The notes beneath the pieces were generated by a model. It did not search any database and was not told the DNA's origin. It was given only the letters and a program-made list of their open reading frames with translations. This document shows positions 50,841 through 59,396 of a stretch of DNA of 64,000 nt, piece by piece. Position 1 is the stretch's first letter. Each line of letters begins with the position of its first letter. The stretch comes from Saprospiraceae bacterium (GTDB lineage: Bacteria; Bacteroidota; Bacteroidia; Chitinophagales; Saprospiraceae): positions 1 through 64,000 of the forward strand of contig JAEUUP010000136.1 in assembly GCA_016787525.1 (NCBI GenBank), in the 5' to 3' direction. Both the position numbers and the translations under genes were made by a program.

Positions 50841-51593
50841 TTAATTTTTTGATTTTTTATTGTGTTTTATTTTTTTATTGTATTTTTCTATTGCATTGTC
50901 AATATTTCTTTCCATTGTTTTTCTTTCTTCATTCCAGCCAGTTACATACTTAGTTTTATTTTTTTCTAAATCACTATTTAAATTTATTAAGTCATTCGAT
51001 TGTTTATCATAATTATCAACATTTTTACTACGAGGATAAAATCTATAATCTTTGTCATTATGATATTTTACACTAGAATTTATAATTGAAATAAAGTTAT
51101 CAATGTTTGCTTTCAAATATATATTTATTGGTTCTCCAATTATTGATTTAAAAGAAGTATATAGTGCGCCATCATCACTTATCTTGTAGGTTGGATTAGT
51201 CAAATTGTAGAACCTATAGCGTAGATAACCTAAATAATATAAAAAAGATGCTTCATTGTATTTTGCTTTTGCTAAAAGTTCGCCTGACTTTATAAAATAC
51301 GCCGAAGGATGCCCATTATCAAGTGAATCAGCAATCTCGAAAACAAAACTTTCTAAAAAGCCAATTTTATTGGTTTTTTTTAGAGAATCCGCTGTTGTGT
51401 ACATCTTCTCATACATGCTTTTGTATGTTATCAATTGATTAAGAACTTCAACATAACTTGCCTTTTCCTTTGTAATGACTTCTTCAAATTTGTTATTCTG
51501 ATTTGAGTCTTCTATTGTTCTATGGCTTTGAGGTTTTCGAGAACAATTTGTAAAAATTAATAGTAAGCAAATAACTTTAGTGAATTGATTCAT
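50841..51593 (-). CDS. Unknown lipoprotein
   Basis: 250 residues with a lipoprotein signal (hydrophobic stretch then F-T-N-C-S, Cys at about 17). The mature part is helical and charged, ending in a Lys/Asn-rich tail. No family recognised. AT-rich like the neighbouring 581-aa gene, and on the same strand, so both may have arrived together. Confidence 0.65.
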   Translation of the reverse strand: MNQFTKVICLLLIFTNCSRKPQSHRTIEDSNQNNKFEEVITKEKASYVEVLNQLITYKSMYEKMYTTADSLKKTNKIGFLESFVFEIADSLDNGHPSAYFIKSGELLAKAKYNEASFLYYLGYLRYRFYNLTNPTYKISDDGALYTSFKSIIGEPINIYLKANIDNFISIINSSVKYHNDKDYRFYPRSKNVDNYDKQSNDLINLNSDLEKNKTKYVTGWNEERKTMERNIDNAIEKYNKKIKHNKKSKN

Positions 51594-51681
51594 TTATTTT
51601 TTTATTTTAGTTTTGGTAAATTACGGGACTTATACATATAGCTGCATATATTCTATATCTGCTCACAAAAATAATATCCCT

Positions 51682-53427
51682 TCATTTTACCCCCCTCAGT
51701 ATTTTTGCCAATTTTAACAGTTTTTCTTTAAATATCGCCCTAAACTTTATTAAAATTTGTTTAGGTTTTTTTCTACTATTGCCTAAAAAAACTGGCTTTT
51801 TAAAATAAGGATGCTTAACAATCATCAACATTTCGTCATCTCCAGCTTCTTTATGAATATATAAATCGGGGTATTGGTATTTTCCTTCTAAAAAATCTCC
51901 TATTTGCTTTAAAGTTATCGCTTTATATTTACCGTTAAACATGTAAAAGGTTGGTGTATTTATGATAAAAATACCTTCTACTTTAAAGTTTGTTAAATCA
52001 ATTTCTTGTGAGTTATAAATTATTTGTAAATGTTCCTGCAATACTTTTAAATTATTACTAACCCATTTAATCTTTTTGCTCAATTGCGGTTCATAGGATT
52101 TTATAAAATTTGTATAATCATTTCTATATCCAACAGCTTCATACCTCGCTCTATTATACTTTGAATCAGCTACAAATACAGTTTTTAGCGTTGAATTTAC
52201 CACTATTAAATCAATTTCTCCAGCGATTTCGTTATCAATCCTAACATTTGTTTTTGACGCTTGTTTGAATGACTTAATATTCCTACAATATCTAAATCTT
52301 TTTTTTCTTACTATTTCTTCAATCTCATCTTCTAAAATTGCATCATGGTCATTTCCTTTATTTGTGATAAAATTTTGCATACATTTTAATTCGAGCCATT
52401 CACTCAGCATGGCGTTCCAATGTATAGCATTTGTTGCTAAAACCATCATACTTTCTGTAAATTTTTCTATTCCAACTAAGGCTCTATCCTCGCCACCAAT
52501 TCTGTAAACAAGGATTGGTCTAAACATATAACGCTGTGTAGAATAAGGTTTAAGAACAGCTTCTTCTATGGTTAGTTTATTTTTTCTTGAAATTGTTAAT
52601 CCATCATAAAATTTGTTTGCAATAACTTTATCTATTTTGAACTCAGATTCAAGGTTTAAGGGTAAAACTTGTGGTTCAATGGTTTGAAACGTTGGGTCTT
52701 TTGGGCTATGATGTTTTTTAATTTCAAATATTATTCCGCTTGCAAATTTGTAATTTATACCAAAACAATTTTCGATAGATTTTACTAATTCACGTGTGCC
52801 TTGTTCATCAAATGTACCTTTTTCATAGTCCTCTACAAGCGTAGGGAATAGTTGTGCATATGTTTCGCCATAATGATATTGCCAATTTACATTCAATAAA
52901 TTTTCTTCGTCAAATTTTATCTCATAGCAATCCTCTATCATTTTTTGAAAAGCAATATTATCAGCAAAACCATAAATCCAAGTTCCTAAATAAAGTAATT
53001 CTTGAATTTTAATATCCATGAGTAATACGTCACTACCTGATGATAATTTGCCCCAAGCCAGATTTATGTCACATCCTTGTTCAAGAATTAACTTTAAAAT
53101 TCTACGATACATTGCAAATTCACTTTCACTAATTTTATCAATCTTGAGTCCAGCAAGTGTTTTTATATAAATTTTTATAGATTCTTCGTGTAACCAAAAG
53201 ATATATAAGAAAAATGTAAGCCTATCTTCTTGTAGTATCAGTCTTCTGAAGTTATCAATTAGAAAATTAAATGCGTCTAAAAGAATACTTTCAACTTTGT
53301 TAGGCTCTGTAAAATTACTTTTTCCATGCTTTTCTATTAAATATTTAGAAAGTGCTGCCCAGTATTTGTCTCTCGCACTACTGTCATAACTGATTACAAC
53401 CTTATTGTCTATTAGTATTCTTGGCAT
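51682..53427 (-). CDS. Predicted PD-(D/E)XK nuclease-like protein
   Basis: 581 residues, AT-rich. A likely restriction-endonuclease-fold core lies at about 405-435: G-E-I-D-L-I-V-V-N, then V-F-V-A-D-S-K-Y, i.e. Asp followed by D-x-K after a beta hairpin. The preceding 400 residues are helical and unrecognised. No methylase or helicase partner is adjacent. It may be an orphan defence nuclease. The last codons (I-L-R-G-V-K) are made by a decamer (51692). Confidence 0.62.
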   Translation of the reverse strand: MPRILIDNKVVISYDSSARDKYWAALSKYLIEKHGKSNFTEPNKVESILLDAFNFLIDNFRRLILQEDRLTFFLYIFWLHEESIKIYIKTLAGLKIDKISESEFAMYRRILKLILEQGCDINLAWGKLSSGSDVLLMDIKIQELLYLGTWIYGFADNIAFQKMIEDCYEIKFDEENLLNVNWQYHYGETYAQLFPTLVEDYEKGTFDEQGTRELVKSIENCFGINYKFASGIIFEIKKHHSPKDPTFQTIEPQVLPLNLESEFKIDKVIANKFYDGLTISRKNKLTIEEAVLKPYSTQRYMFRPILVYRIGGEDRALVGIEKFTESMMVLATNAIHWNAMLSEWLELKCMQNFITNKGNDHDAILEDEIEEIVRKKRFRYCRNIKSFKQASKTNVRIDNEIAGEIDLIVVNSTLKTVFVADSKYNRARYEAVGYRNDYTNFIKSYEPQLSKKIKWVSNNLKVLQEHLQIIYNSQEIDLTNFKVEGIFIINTPTFYMFNGKYKAITLKQIGDFLEGKYQYPDLYIHKEAGDDEMLMIVKHPYFKKPVFLGNSRKKPKQILIKFRAIFKEKLLKLAKILRGVK

Positions 53428-53798
53428 TTTTTAATGAAAGTTATTGATATTTTATTATAAATATAGTTTTGAGAATCAACGATTTTATAAATAATATTTA
53501 TATTTCTGTGTATTTTACTTCCTTTTGTTTAATCGAAGAACGGAGGCTTTTTTCTTTGGTTGCATGGAACTACGGCATGTATGCGCATAGTTGCGTATAT
53601 CCCGCATCTATCCACAAAAATAAGTTTTCTACATAAACAAAAAAAACTTTTTATAACAAAAGGTAAAATAACTATTTAGCATTTCGTATAAAATACATTT
53701 TAATACTAAATCGTGTTTTTACTGAGGGGTATAGAGTTTCGTGATACATCCTTCGTATAAAATGTATTCTAATGCAAAAGTATTCGCATAAAATGTAT

Positions 53799-54175
53799 TC
53801 AAATATTCAAATCATCTAATGGGCTACGAGTTTTTGTCAAGTCGGTTTTTAAGACGTGTAAATATATCTGTGTGGTTTTGATGGACGCATGACCCATTAC
53901 TTTTCTTACAAAATCTAAATCTGTATGCGCTTTCAACAGTTGTGTGGCAAAAGCATGACGTAAACTGTGGGTGGATACTTATTTGTCAATACGCGCTTTA
54001 GCAAGTGCTTCTCCGAAGAATTGTTGTACAGTGCGTTCTGAATAATGCCCACCATTGGGGCTTTTAAAAACCCAATCATCGGCTCGATAATCTGTTTGAT
54101 ATTGTTTGAGATACGCTATTGTTTTTTCAGATAATAAAGTAGGCTCAATTATGACTTCAAGTTGCCGATATTCTT
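53799..54175 (-). pseudogene. Tyrosine recombinase (integrase) C-terminal remnant
   Basis: The reverse strand encodes Y-R-Q-L-E-V-I-I-E-P, W-V-F-K-S-P-N-G-G-H-Y-S-E-R-T-V-Q, then a TAA stop, then T-H-S-L-R-H-A-F-A-T-Q-L-L (catalytic H-x-x-R), V-M-G-H-A-S-I-K-T-T-Q (second His) and I-Y-L-H-V with the nucleophile Tyr. The catalytic C-terminal half is intact apart from the in-frame stop; the N-terminal half is missing and replaced by inverted-repeat sequence. Confidence 0.87.
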
Positions 54176-54386
54176 AAAACCCGTAGAGTTGGCATTTTGG
54201 TAGAAAGTAGCAATAAAGATGATTATTGAATGCCGTAGGCATGGTATTATAAAAGATTTAATAACTCCTTTTTTTTACAAAATCCCATGCCTACGGCATT
54301 GAAAACAAACAGGGTGCTTTATTGCTACCCAAATGCCAACCCTACGGGTTTTAAGAACATCAACAACTTGAAACGATAATTGAGCC
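54142..54386. repeat. Nested inverted-repeat element E (about 245 bp)
   Basis: Outer arms run GGCTCAATTAT...CTTAAAACCCGTAG...GCAATAAAG and back; an inner palindrome contains ATGCCGTAGGCAT and ATGCCTACGGCAT. The left arm includes codons of the integrase remnant; the right arm repeats that stretch in inverted orientation (plus strand: Q-Q-L-E-T-I-I-E-P). Confidence 0.82.
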
Positions 54387-54451
54387 AAAAATAAAACATC
54401 TCGCTCCAAAAGGTCTCTTTGCCGCCGAAGGCGGCTATTTTAAGTTATTTT

Positions 54452-54633
54452 AGGTACTAAGTAACGAGTAAGTAATAATGTGGTTAAAGCTATAGGTATC
54501 CGATACAGACATTTGAATCGTTTTCTACTTTTTTTTCAAAAAAAGTAGAAAACGATTCAAATGTCTGTATCGGATACCTGCGCTTGAAAAGACAGTTTGA
54601 CCAAGTTATTATTTACTGGTTACTAAGTAATAC
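54452..54633. repeat. Nested inverted-repeat element F with 86-bp palindrome
   Basis: A perfect central palindrome at 54494-54579 (42-bp arms, 2-bp loop) starts AGGTATCCGATACAG; outer arms share TACTAAGTAAC and GTAATAATG-like sequence. It would extrude a very stable hairpin. Confidence 0.9.
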
Positions 54634-54638
54634 GATTT

Positions 54639-54844
54639 TAATAAACTACACCATTACGGACTGTTTTTTTGCTCCGAAGGAGTCTCATGGACAAGCAAAA
54701 AAGCGTGCTTTGAGAATATTTCTTTCGGATTGAAGCTGAAAATTGAGGCAAAAGCCTCAATTTTTAGCTTCAATCCATAAAAAAAATTTATTTTTTACGC
54801 CTTTCGTGCGTAGCACGAAACAGTGTGTAATGGTGTAATTTATT
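54639..54844. repeat. Nested inverted-repeat element D (about 206 bp)
   Basis: Outer arms AATAAA(C/T)TACACCATTAC then ACTGTTT plus a small hairpin; central palindrome 54727-54776 with one mismatch. The left-arm small hairpin carries a micro-element (54673-54692). Closely related in its arm modules to A, B and C. Confidence 0.88.
54673..54692 (-). repeat. Two-hairpin micro-element in element D (20 bp)
   Basis: On the minus strand: GTCC-ATG-AGAC then TCC-TTC-GGA, again inside a TTTTTTGCT...AGCAAAAAA hairpin. The first stem has one mismatch. Confidence 0.75.
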
Positions 54845-54920
54845 TCTGTCGCGTTACTAAACAATTACCGACCTATTTTTGAATATTCTTACAAAATAGA
54901 TTATATATACAAAAAATAAG

Positions 54921-55080
54921 TCATCCGAACGGAAAGTTAAGTCATCCGAACGGAAAGTTAGGTCATCCGAACGGAAAGTTAAGTCATCCGAACGGAAAGT
55001 TAAGTCATCCGAATGGAAAGCTAAGTCATCCGAACGGAAAGTTAAGTCATCCGAACGACAAAACGAGTCATCTGGATGGG
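54921..55080. repeat. 21-bp tandem array B (eight units)
   Basis: Units start (TCATCCGAAC type) at 54921, 54942, 54963, 54984, 55005, 55026, 55047 and 55068, followed by GGAAAGTTAAG. The period and TCATC(C/T)GAACG core match array A at 29624-29805. No frame with coding character. Confidence 0.9.
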
Positions 55081-55147
55081 AAACAGCTTATCCAGATAAC
55101 TAAACAGGTGTTTATTACAGGTTTTTATCTTTCGGAGGTGACAGACA

Positions 55148-55960
55148 CTAATTGGGCTTCAAATAATAAACCTTGTCAAAATGTTTTGGAAAGTAGATGC
55201 CGACAAAAAAGGAAAAATGTAGGTTATTTTTTTTGTCCAGTTTATCATAATAATTTTGCAGGGGTATAGAATAACAGTGATCCATGGTGGGTACTTGTGT
55301 CCAAAAAAGCCTATAACCAATCAAAGTATTTTTTAAAAAAAGCCCTTTCAAAGATACACCGATTGCAGGTCGCCATTTGTTTTTTATCAGATTGACATCA
55401 CAATACTCATAAACAAACTTTGTCAATGAGGTCGCATGACCTACGTGCGCCGTCAATATACCTTTACCTCGACTTATGCGATAATCGGCTGTTATAAAAT
55501 TATGGCGCAAAGTTTCAAAGAATCTTTGGTTATAAAACCATGATATGCCAATGCCTGTACGAGGAGTGAACTGATAGCTGACCGAAGAAGAGGCGTTGAA
55601 ATAGGCAAAAGAGTAAAAAGCAGTCATATCCCAATACATTTTTCTTTCAGTATCCACCCATTCAAACTGATAGGACTTCAGTGTGGCTTTTTTGATGGTG
55701 TCAATATTGTTTTTGTGCATCAAGATTTTATTCCCCTTTTCGTAAGATGATTTAGGTTTATCTTTGCACTCGAAGTAGGTCAAGTAGTCGCCCGCCTCTT
55801 TGGCAATTTTGACCAACTCAATGACACCTGATTTTAAAACGAGGGTATCGCAGGGCATAAATTCTACGGTTTCTATTTTCGATTTGGGCTTGTTTTGCGA
55901 CAAGACTGGTAAAACACAGATTGTCAAATAAGCGAGGATGATTGTTTTAGGAGAAATCAT
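55148..55960 (-). CDS. Unknown secreted, probably outer-membrane-associated protein
   Basis: 270 residues with a signal peptide (hydrophobic stretch ending V-L-S-Q). Residues 35-100 resemble small beta domains (P-C-D-T-L-V-L-K-S-G); from about 110 onward alternating aromatic strands (F-Y-S-F-A-Y-F-N, G-I-G-I-S-W-F-Y-N-Q) suggest a small beta barrel. No named family recognised. Transcribed alone. Confidence 0.65.
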   Translation of the reverse strand: MISPKTIILAYLTICVLPVLSQNKPKSKIETVEFMPCDTLVLKSGVIELVKIAKEAGDYLTYFECKDKPKSSYEKGNKILMHKNNIDTIKKATLKSYQFEWVDTERKMYWDMTAFYSFAYFNASSSVSYQFTPRTGIGISWFYNQRFFETLRHNFITADYRISRGKGILTAHVGHATSLTKFVYEYCDVNLIKNKWRPAIGVSLKGLFLKNTLIGYRLFWTQVPTMDHCYSIPLQNYYDKLDKKNNLHFSFFVGIYFPKHFDKVYYLKPN

Positions 55961-56049
55961 ATTTTAGAATTTTAAGGTGTGATAGTATCTTTTTATGCCG
56001 ACAAAGAAAATAAGGTTTTAGCATAATGACTGATGACCTTGCGTTTTTT

Positions 56050-56649
56050 CTAAAGAGTGTCTTTCAAAAGAATGCCTTTATCAACGCTCTCATTAATCAA
56101 GTTCTCAGCATATGCCCAAATGGTGGCAGAACCATCTTTAATTGCTTTCTTCTTGTCATACACTTTTTCGTAAGGTACATTAAACTCCTTCCAAGTACCG
56201 CCATTGTTTGACGTGTTTTGAAGCAAAGGTTCGAATCTGTCCATAGATTTTGCAAATTTTGCCTCGTTTGTCACACCAGATTCAAACTCTTGCCAAATTG
56301 CAATAAATTCCTCTGCTTGTTCCTGAGGCAAGAGTCCAAATATGCGTTTAGCTGCCATCAATTCTTGGTCTGTATTCGTATGGTTTTTTAATGTATCGTA
56401 AATAAACGTATCGCCTGCATCAATTTCGACAATATCGTGGATCAATACCATTTTCAAAACCTTCAAAACATCAATGGCGTGGTCGGCATGTTCTGCCAAT
56501 ACGATTGTCATCATTGCCAAATGCCAACTGTGTTCAGCGTCATTTTCGTTTCTATCGCTGTTGAACAGCTTTGTTTTACGCTGAATGTATTTCAATTTGT
56601 CAATTTCTTTTATAAAATTGACTTGTTTCAATAAATTATCTGATTGCAT
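56050..56649 (-). CDS. HD-domain hydrolase (HDDC2/YfbR-like)
   Basis: 199 residues from M-Q-S-D-N-L-L; the frame extends 17 codons further upstream, but that part looks like AT-rich leader. Metal ligands: His in A-E-H-S-W-H (about 40), H-D in L-I-H-D-I-V-E-I-D (about 74-75), and a late Asp in K-S-M-D-R-F-E-P. This is the pattern of 5'-deoxynucleotidases or related HD phosphohydrolases. Cytoplasmic. Confidence 0.85.
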   Translation of the reverse strand: MQSDNLLKQVNFIKEIDKLKYIQRKTKLFNSDRNENDAEHSWHLAMMTIVLAEHADHAIDVLKVLKMVLIHDIVEIDAGDTFIYDTLKNHTNTDQELMAAKRIFGLLPQEQAEEFIAIWQEFESGVTNEAKFAKSMDRFEPLLQNTSNNGGTWKEFNVPYEKVYDKKKAIKDGSATIWAYAENLINESVDKGILLKDTL

Positions 56650-56838
56650 TGTTTGTTTGATTTTAGAAAATAAAAAATATTTAAACACGATGACAAACAT
56701 AGGCTAAAATTTACAAATCCAAGTACCCCCTCAGTCATTGAGCATAACTAACAAATATTTTTATATTAAAAAACCAGTCTATCAAAACTTTCCTTTGCTG
56801 CAAATCCATCATATTTCGCACTTCTCCATATCTTTTTG

Positions 56839-56846
56839 TATTTTTG
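56839..56846 (+). promoter_or_regulatory. Candidate -7 element (TATTTTTG) of the ABC-F gene
   Basis: Matches TAnnTTTG, 74 bp upstream of the ABC-F start; no clear -33 element at standard spacing. Confidence 0.4.
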
Positions 56847-56919
56847 CGGCGCAAAGAGCAAATTATTTGCTTTCAAATAAAAAAGTGGCCTTTTCGAATT
56901 AAAAATAATAGACAGATAA

Positions 56920-58830
56920 ATGATTTCAGTATCAAATGTGAACGTTCATTTTGGAGAACGGACTTTATTAGACAATGTTAGTTTTGTGATTGGTCAACGT
57001 GACCGTATAGGTTTGGTCGGCCGCAACGGGGCGGGCAAATCCACGCTTTTGAAGATTATTGCCAATTATCAATCGCCCAATGGTGGTGGTGCGGTGTCAA
57101 AAGCGAGTAATGCGACCGTTGGTTTTTTGCACCAAGATATGACGCTACCGAAAGGAAAAACGGTGATAGACGAAGCATTGTCGGCATTTGATGAGGTAAA
57201 AGAGTTGGAAAAACGCATAGAGGAGCTGAATCATCAATTGACCATCCGTACCGACTACGATTCCGACTCATACATGGACTTGATTCACGAAGTATCGGAA
57301 GCGACCGAGCGTCACCACATTCTGGGCGGGGAAACGGCGCAAGCAGATGCCGAGCGCATACTGAGGGGTTTGGGTTTCAAGACTTCAGACATGAATCGCT
57401 TGACCGATGAGTTCTCAGGTGGCTGGCAAATGCGTGTGGAATTGGCTAAAATGCTCTTGCAACGCCCCGATTTCCTATTGCTCGACGAGCCGACCAACCA
57501 CTTGGACATCGAATCCATCATTTGGCTGGAGCGTTTTTTGGAAGATTATCCTGGTGCTGTGGTGGTCATATCGCACGATAAGCAGTTTTTGGACAATGTC
57601 ACCAAAAGAACCGTTGAAATCGAGTTAGGAAAAATCTACGACTATAAGGCGAACTACACAAAATACGTCGAAATGCGTGCAGAAAGACGTGAATTGTTGC
57701 AAAACGCCTACGAAAATCAGCAAAAACTCATTGCGCAACGCGAGCGCACCATCAGCCGATTCATGGCCAAAGCGACTAAGACGAGTATGGCGCAATCTAT
57801 GCAAAAGCAGTTGGATAAATTGGAGCGCATCGAGATTGATGAAGAGGATATTCGCGCTATGAATATTCGTTTCCCGCCTGCCCCGCGCAGTGGTCAAGTC
57901 GTCGTAGAAGCTCAAGGTTTGTCAAAAAGTTATGGTAAACTTGATGTGTTGAGCCGTATTGATTTAAAATTGGATAGAGGTGATAGAGTGGCTTTTGTGG
58001 GTCAAAACGGACAGGGTAAAACGACGTTAGCGAAGATTTTAATTGGTGACTTGGCGAATACTGAGGGGGAGGTGATTCTGGGTCATAATGTTCAAGTGGG
58101 TTATTATGCTCAAAATCAAGCAGAAACACTCTACAAAGACAACACCCTTTTGGAAACTATGGAAATGCACTCGCCTCCAGAAATGCGGACGAAGTTGCGC
58201 GCCATATTGGGTGCATTCATGTTCACAGGCGACGATTCGGATAAAAAAGTTTCGGTACTGAGTGGGGGAGAGCGGGCGCGTTTGGCACTGGCTTGTTTGT
58301 TGTTGAAACCTTTCAATTTACTTTTGCTCGACGAACCAACCAACCACTTGGATATGATTTCAAAAGAAGTGTTGAAAGAAGCTTTGATGCAATACGACGG
58401 TACATTAATTGTCGTGAGCCACGATAGAGACTTTTTGAAGGACTTGACCAGCAAAACAGTGGAGTTCAGAGATAAAAAACTCTACGAACATCTCGGCGAT
58501 GTCAACTATTTCCTCGAAAAACGCCAGTTAGATGATATGCGCGATGTAGAATTGAAGACAAAAAACACCCCCTCAGTAAATACAGCCGTTCAAAAACAAA
58601 CAGATGATAAAGACCGTAAAAAAATAGAACGTACGGTTCAAACATCTGAAAAACGCATTGCTGAGTTGGAAAAACAAGTTGTTGACATCGAAAAAGACAT
58701 GGCTAAATCTGATTTTTACAACCGCAAAGACGCACAAAAGGTCTTAGACAAATATAAAAACGTTCAAAGCGAATTAGCAGCCGAAATGGAAAAATGGGAA
58801 GCCGCTTTGTTGGAGTTGGAAACGGTATAA
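56920..58830 (+). CDS. ABC-F family ATPase
   Basis: 636 residues, two ABC domains without membrane segments. Domain 1: Walker A G-R-N-G-A-G-K-S-T, signature F-S-G-G-W-Q-M-R-V, Walker B L-L-L-D-E-P-T-N-H-L-D. Linker rich in basic residues. Domain 2: Walker A G-Q-N-G-Q-G-K-T-T, signature L-S-G-G-E-R-A-R-L, and the same Walker B. C-terminal coiled coil (about 565-636), Uup-like. ABC-F proteins act on ribosomes in translation. Decamers: 57360 (I-L-R-G), 58060 (N-T-E-G), 58569 (T-P-S-V). A near-match at 58256 (ACTGAGTGGGG) spans the conserved signature, where the exact motif would break the fold. Confidence 0.93.
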   Translation: MISVSNVNVHFGERTLLDNVSFVIGQRDRIGLVGRNGAGKSTLLKIIANYQSPNGGGAVSKASNATVGFLHQDMTLPKGKTVIDEALSAFDEVKELEKRIEELNHQLTIRTDYDSDSYMDLIHEVSEATERHHILGGETAQADAERILRGLGFKTSDMNRLTDEFSGGWQMRVELAKMLLQRPDFLLLDEPTNHLDIESIIWLERFLEDYPGAVVVISHDKQFLDNVTKRTVEIELGKIYDYKANYTKYVEMRAERRELLQNAYENQQKLIAQRERTISRFMAKATKTSMAQSMQKQLDKLERIEIDEEDIRAMNIRFPPAPRSGQVVVEAQGLSKSYGKLDVLSRIDLKLDRGDRVAFVGQNGQGKTTLAKILIGDLANTEGEVILGHNVQVGYYAQNQAETLYKDNTLLETMEMHSPPEMRTKLRAILGAFMFTGDDSDKKVSVLSGGERARLALACLLLKPFNLLLLDEPTNHLDMISKEVLKEALMQYDGTLIVVSHDRDFLKDLTSKTVEFRDKKLYEHLGDVNYFLEKRQLDDMRDVELKTKNTPSVNTAVQKQTDDKDRKKIERTVQTSEKRIAELEKQVVDIEKDMAKSDFYNRKDAQKVLDKYKNVQSELAAEMEKWEAALLELETV

Positions 58831-59330
58831 ATGGTTATTGAAACCTTTGGCATTCAATACTTCGGTAGTTTTTTAAGCGTATATAACGCCGCCTACAGCA
58901 GTGGAGTGGACTTTTTGGCGGAGGTTTTAATTTTTTACAAGTTCGAGCGCAGCCCGAACTTGCAAAAAATTAAAACCTCCGCCATTTCTCTTTTTTTCGG
59001 CGGTGAAGCCGCTGTTTTTCAACTAAAATATGTGTCTTAAATAATATCGCATGGGCGATTCGATATTTAACAGCCACTTCTAACACATACGCTTTATCTC
59101 ATTGTGACACCCCTTTTCTGAAAGCACCAAAGTAAAATATAACCCATTGATATGCTGCCTATTAAACAGGCTCTACCACCATAAAAATCTAAATAATGTA
59201 CCAATTTGGAGAACGAAAAATTGTTGATTTTCCAATTATTTAATCCTGCCCAAGTGTTAAAACGCCTTACCAAGTGTCATTTTTGACATATGGAAGTGCA
59301 CGACTTCCAGACTCAGACAGTACCTTTGCA
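58831..59330. other. Intergenic region before SusC, with palindrome G
   Basis: Palindrome 58917-58983 (29-bp arms, one mismatch, 9-bp loop; arm GGCGGAGGTTTTAA then TTTTT) is the centre of a larger imperfect inverted repeat. A 69-codon frame runs through but is explained by the repeat. The rest (59040-59330) is plain AT-rich sequence leading to the SusC promoter. Confidence 0.7.
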
Positions 59331-59338
59331 CCTTAGAT
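59331..59338 (+). promoter_or_regulatory. -7 element (TACCTTTG) of the SusC/SusD operon
   Basis: A full match to TAnnTTTG followed by C, 59 bp upstream of the SusC start. This is the classic Bacteroidota housekeeping promoter core. Confidence 0.55.
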
Positions 59339-59396
59339 AGCACTAATATCTAAATTAAATCTAATTATTTCTTCATCCATCTAAAATCAAATATTG

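Noticed and set aside
54921..55080. CRISPR array
   Set aside because: The units are contiguous 21-bp tandem repeats without unique spacers, and no cas genes are near. The same applies to array A.
58831..59040. 69-codon frame directly after the ABC-F gene
   Set aside because: It runs through the palindrome at 58917-58983 and has no protein-like composition.
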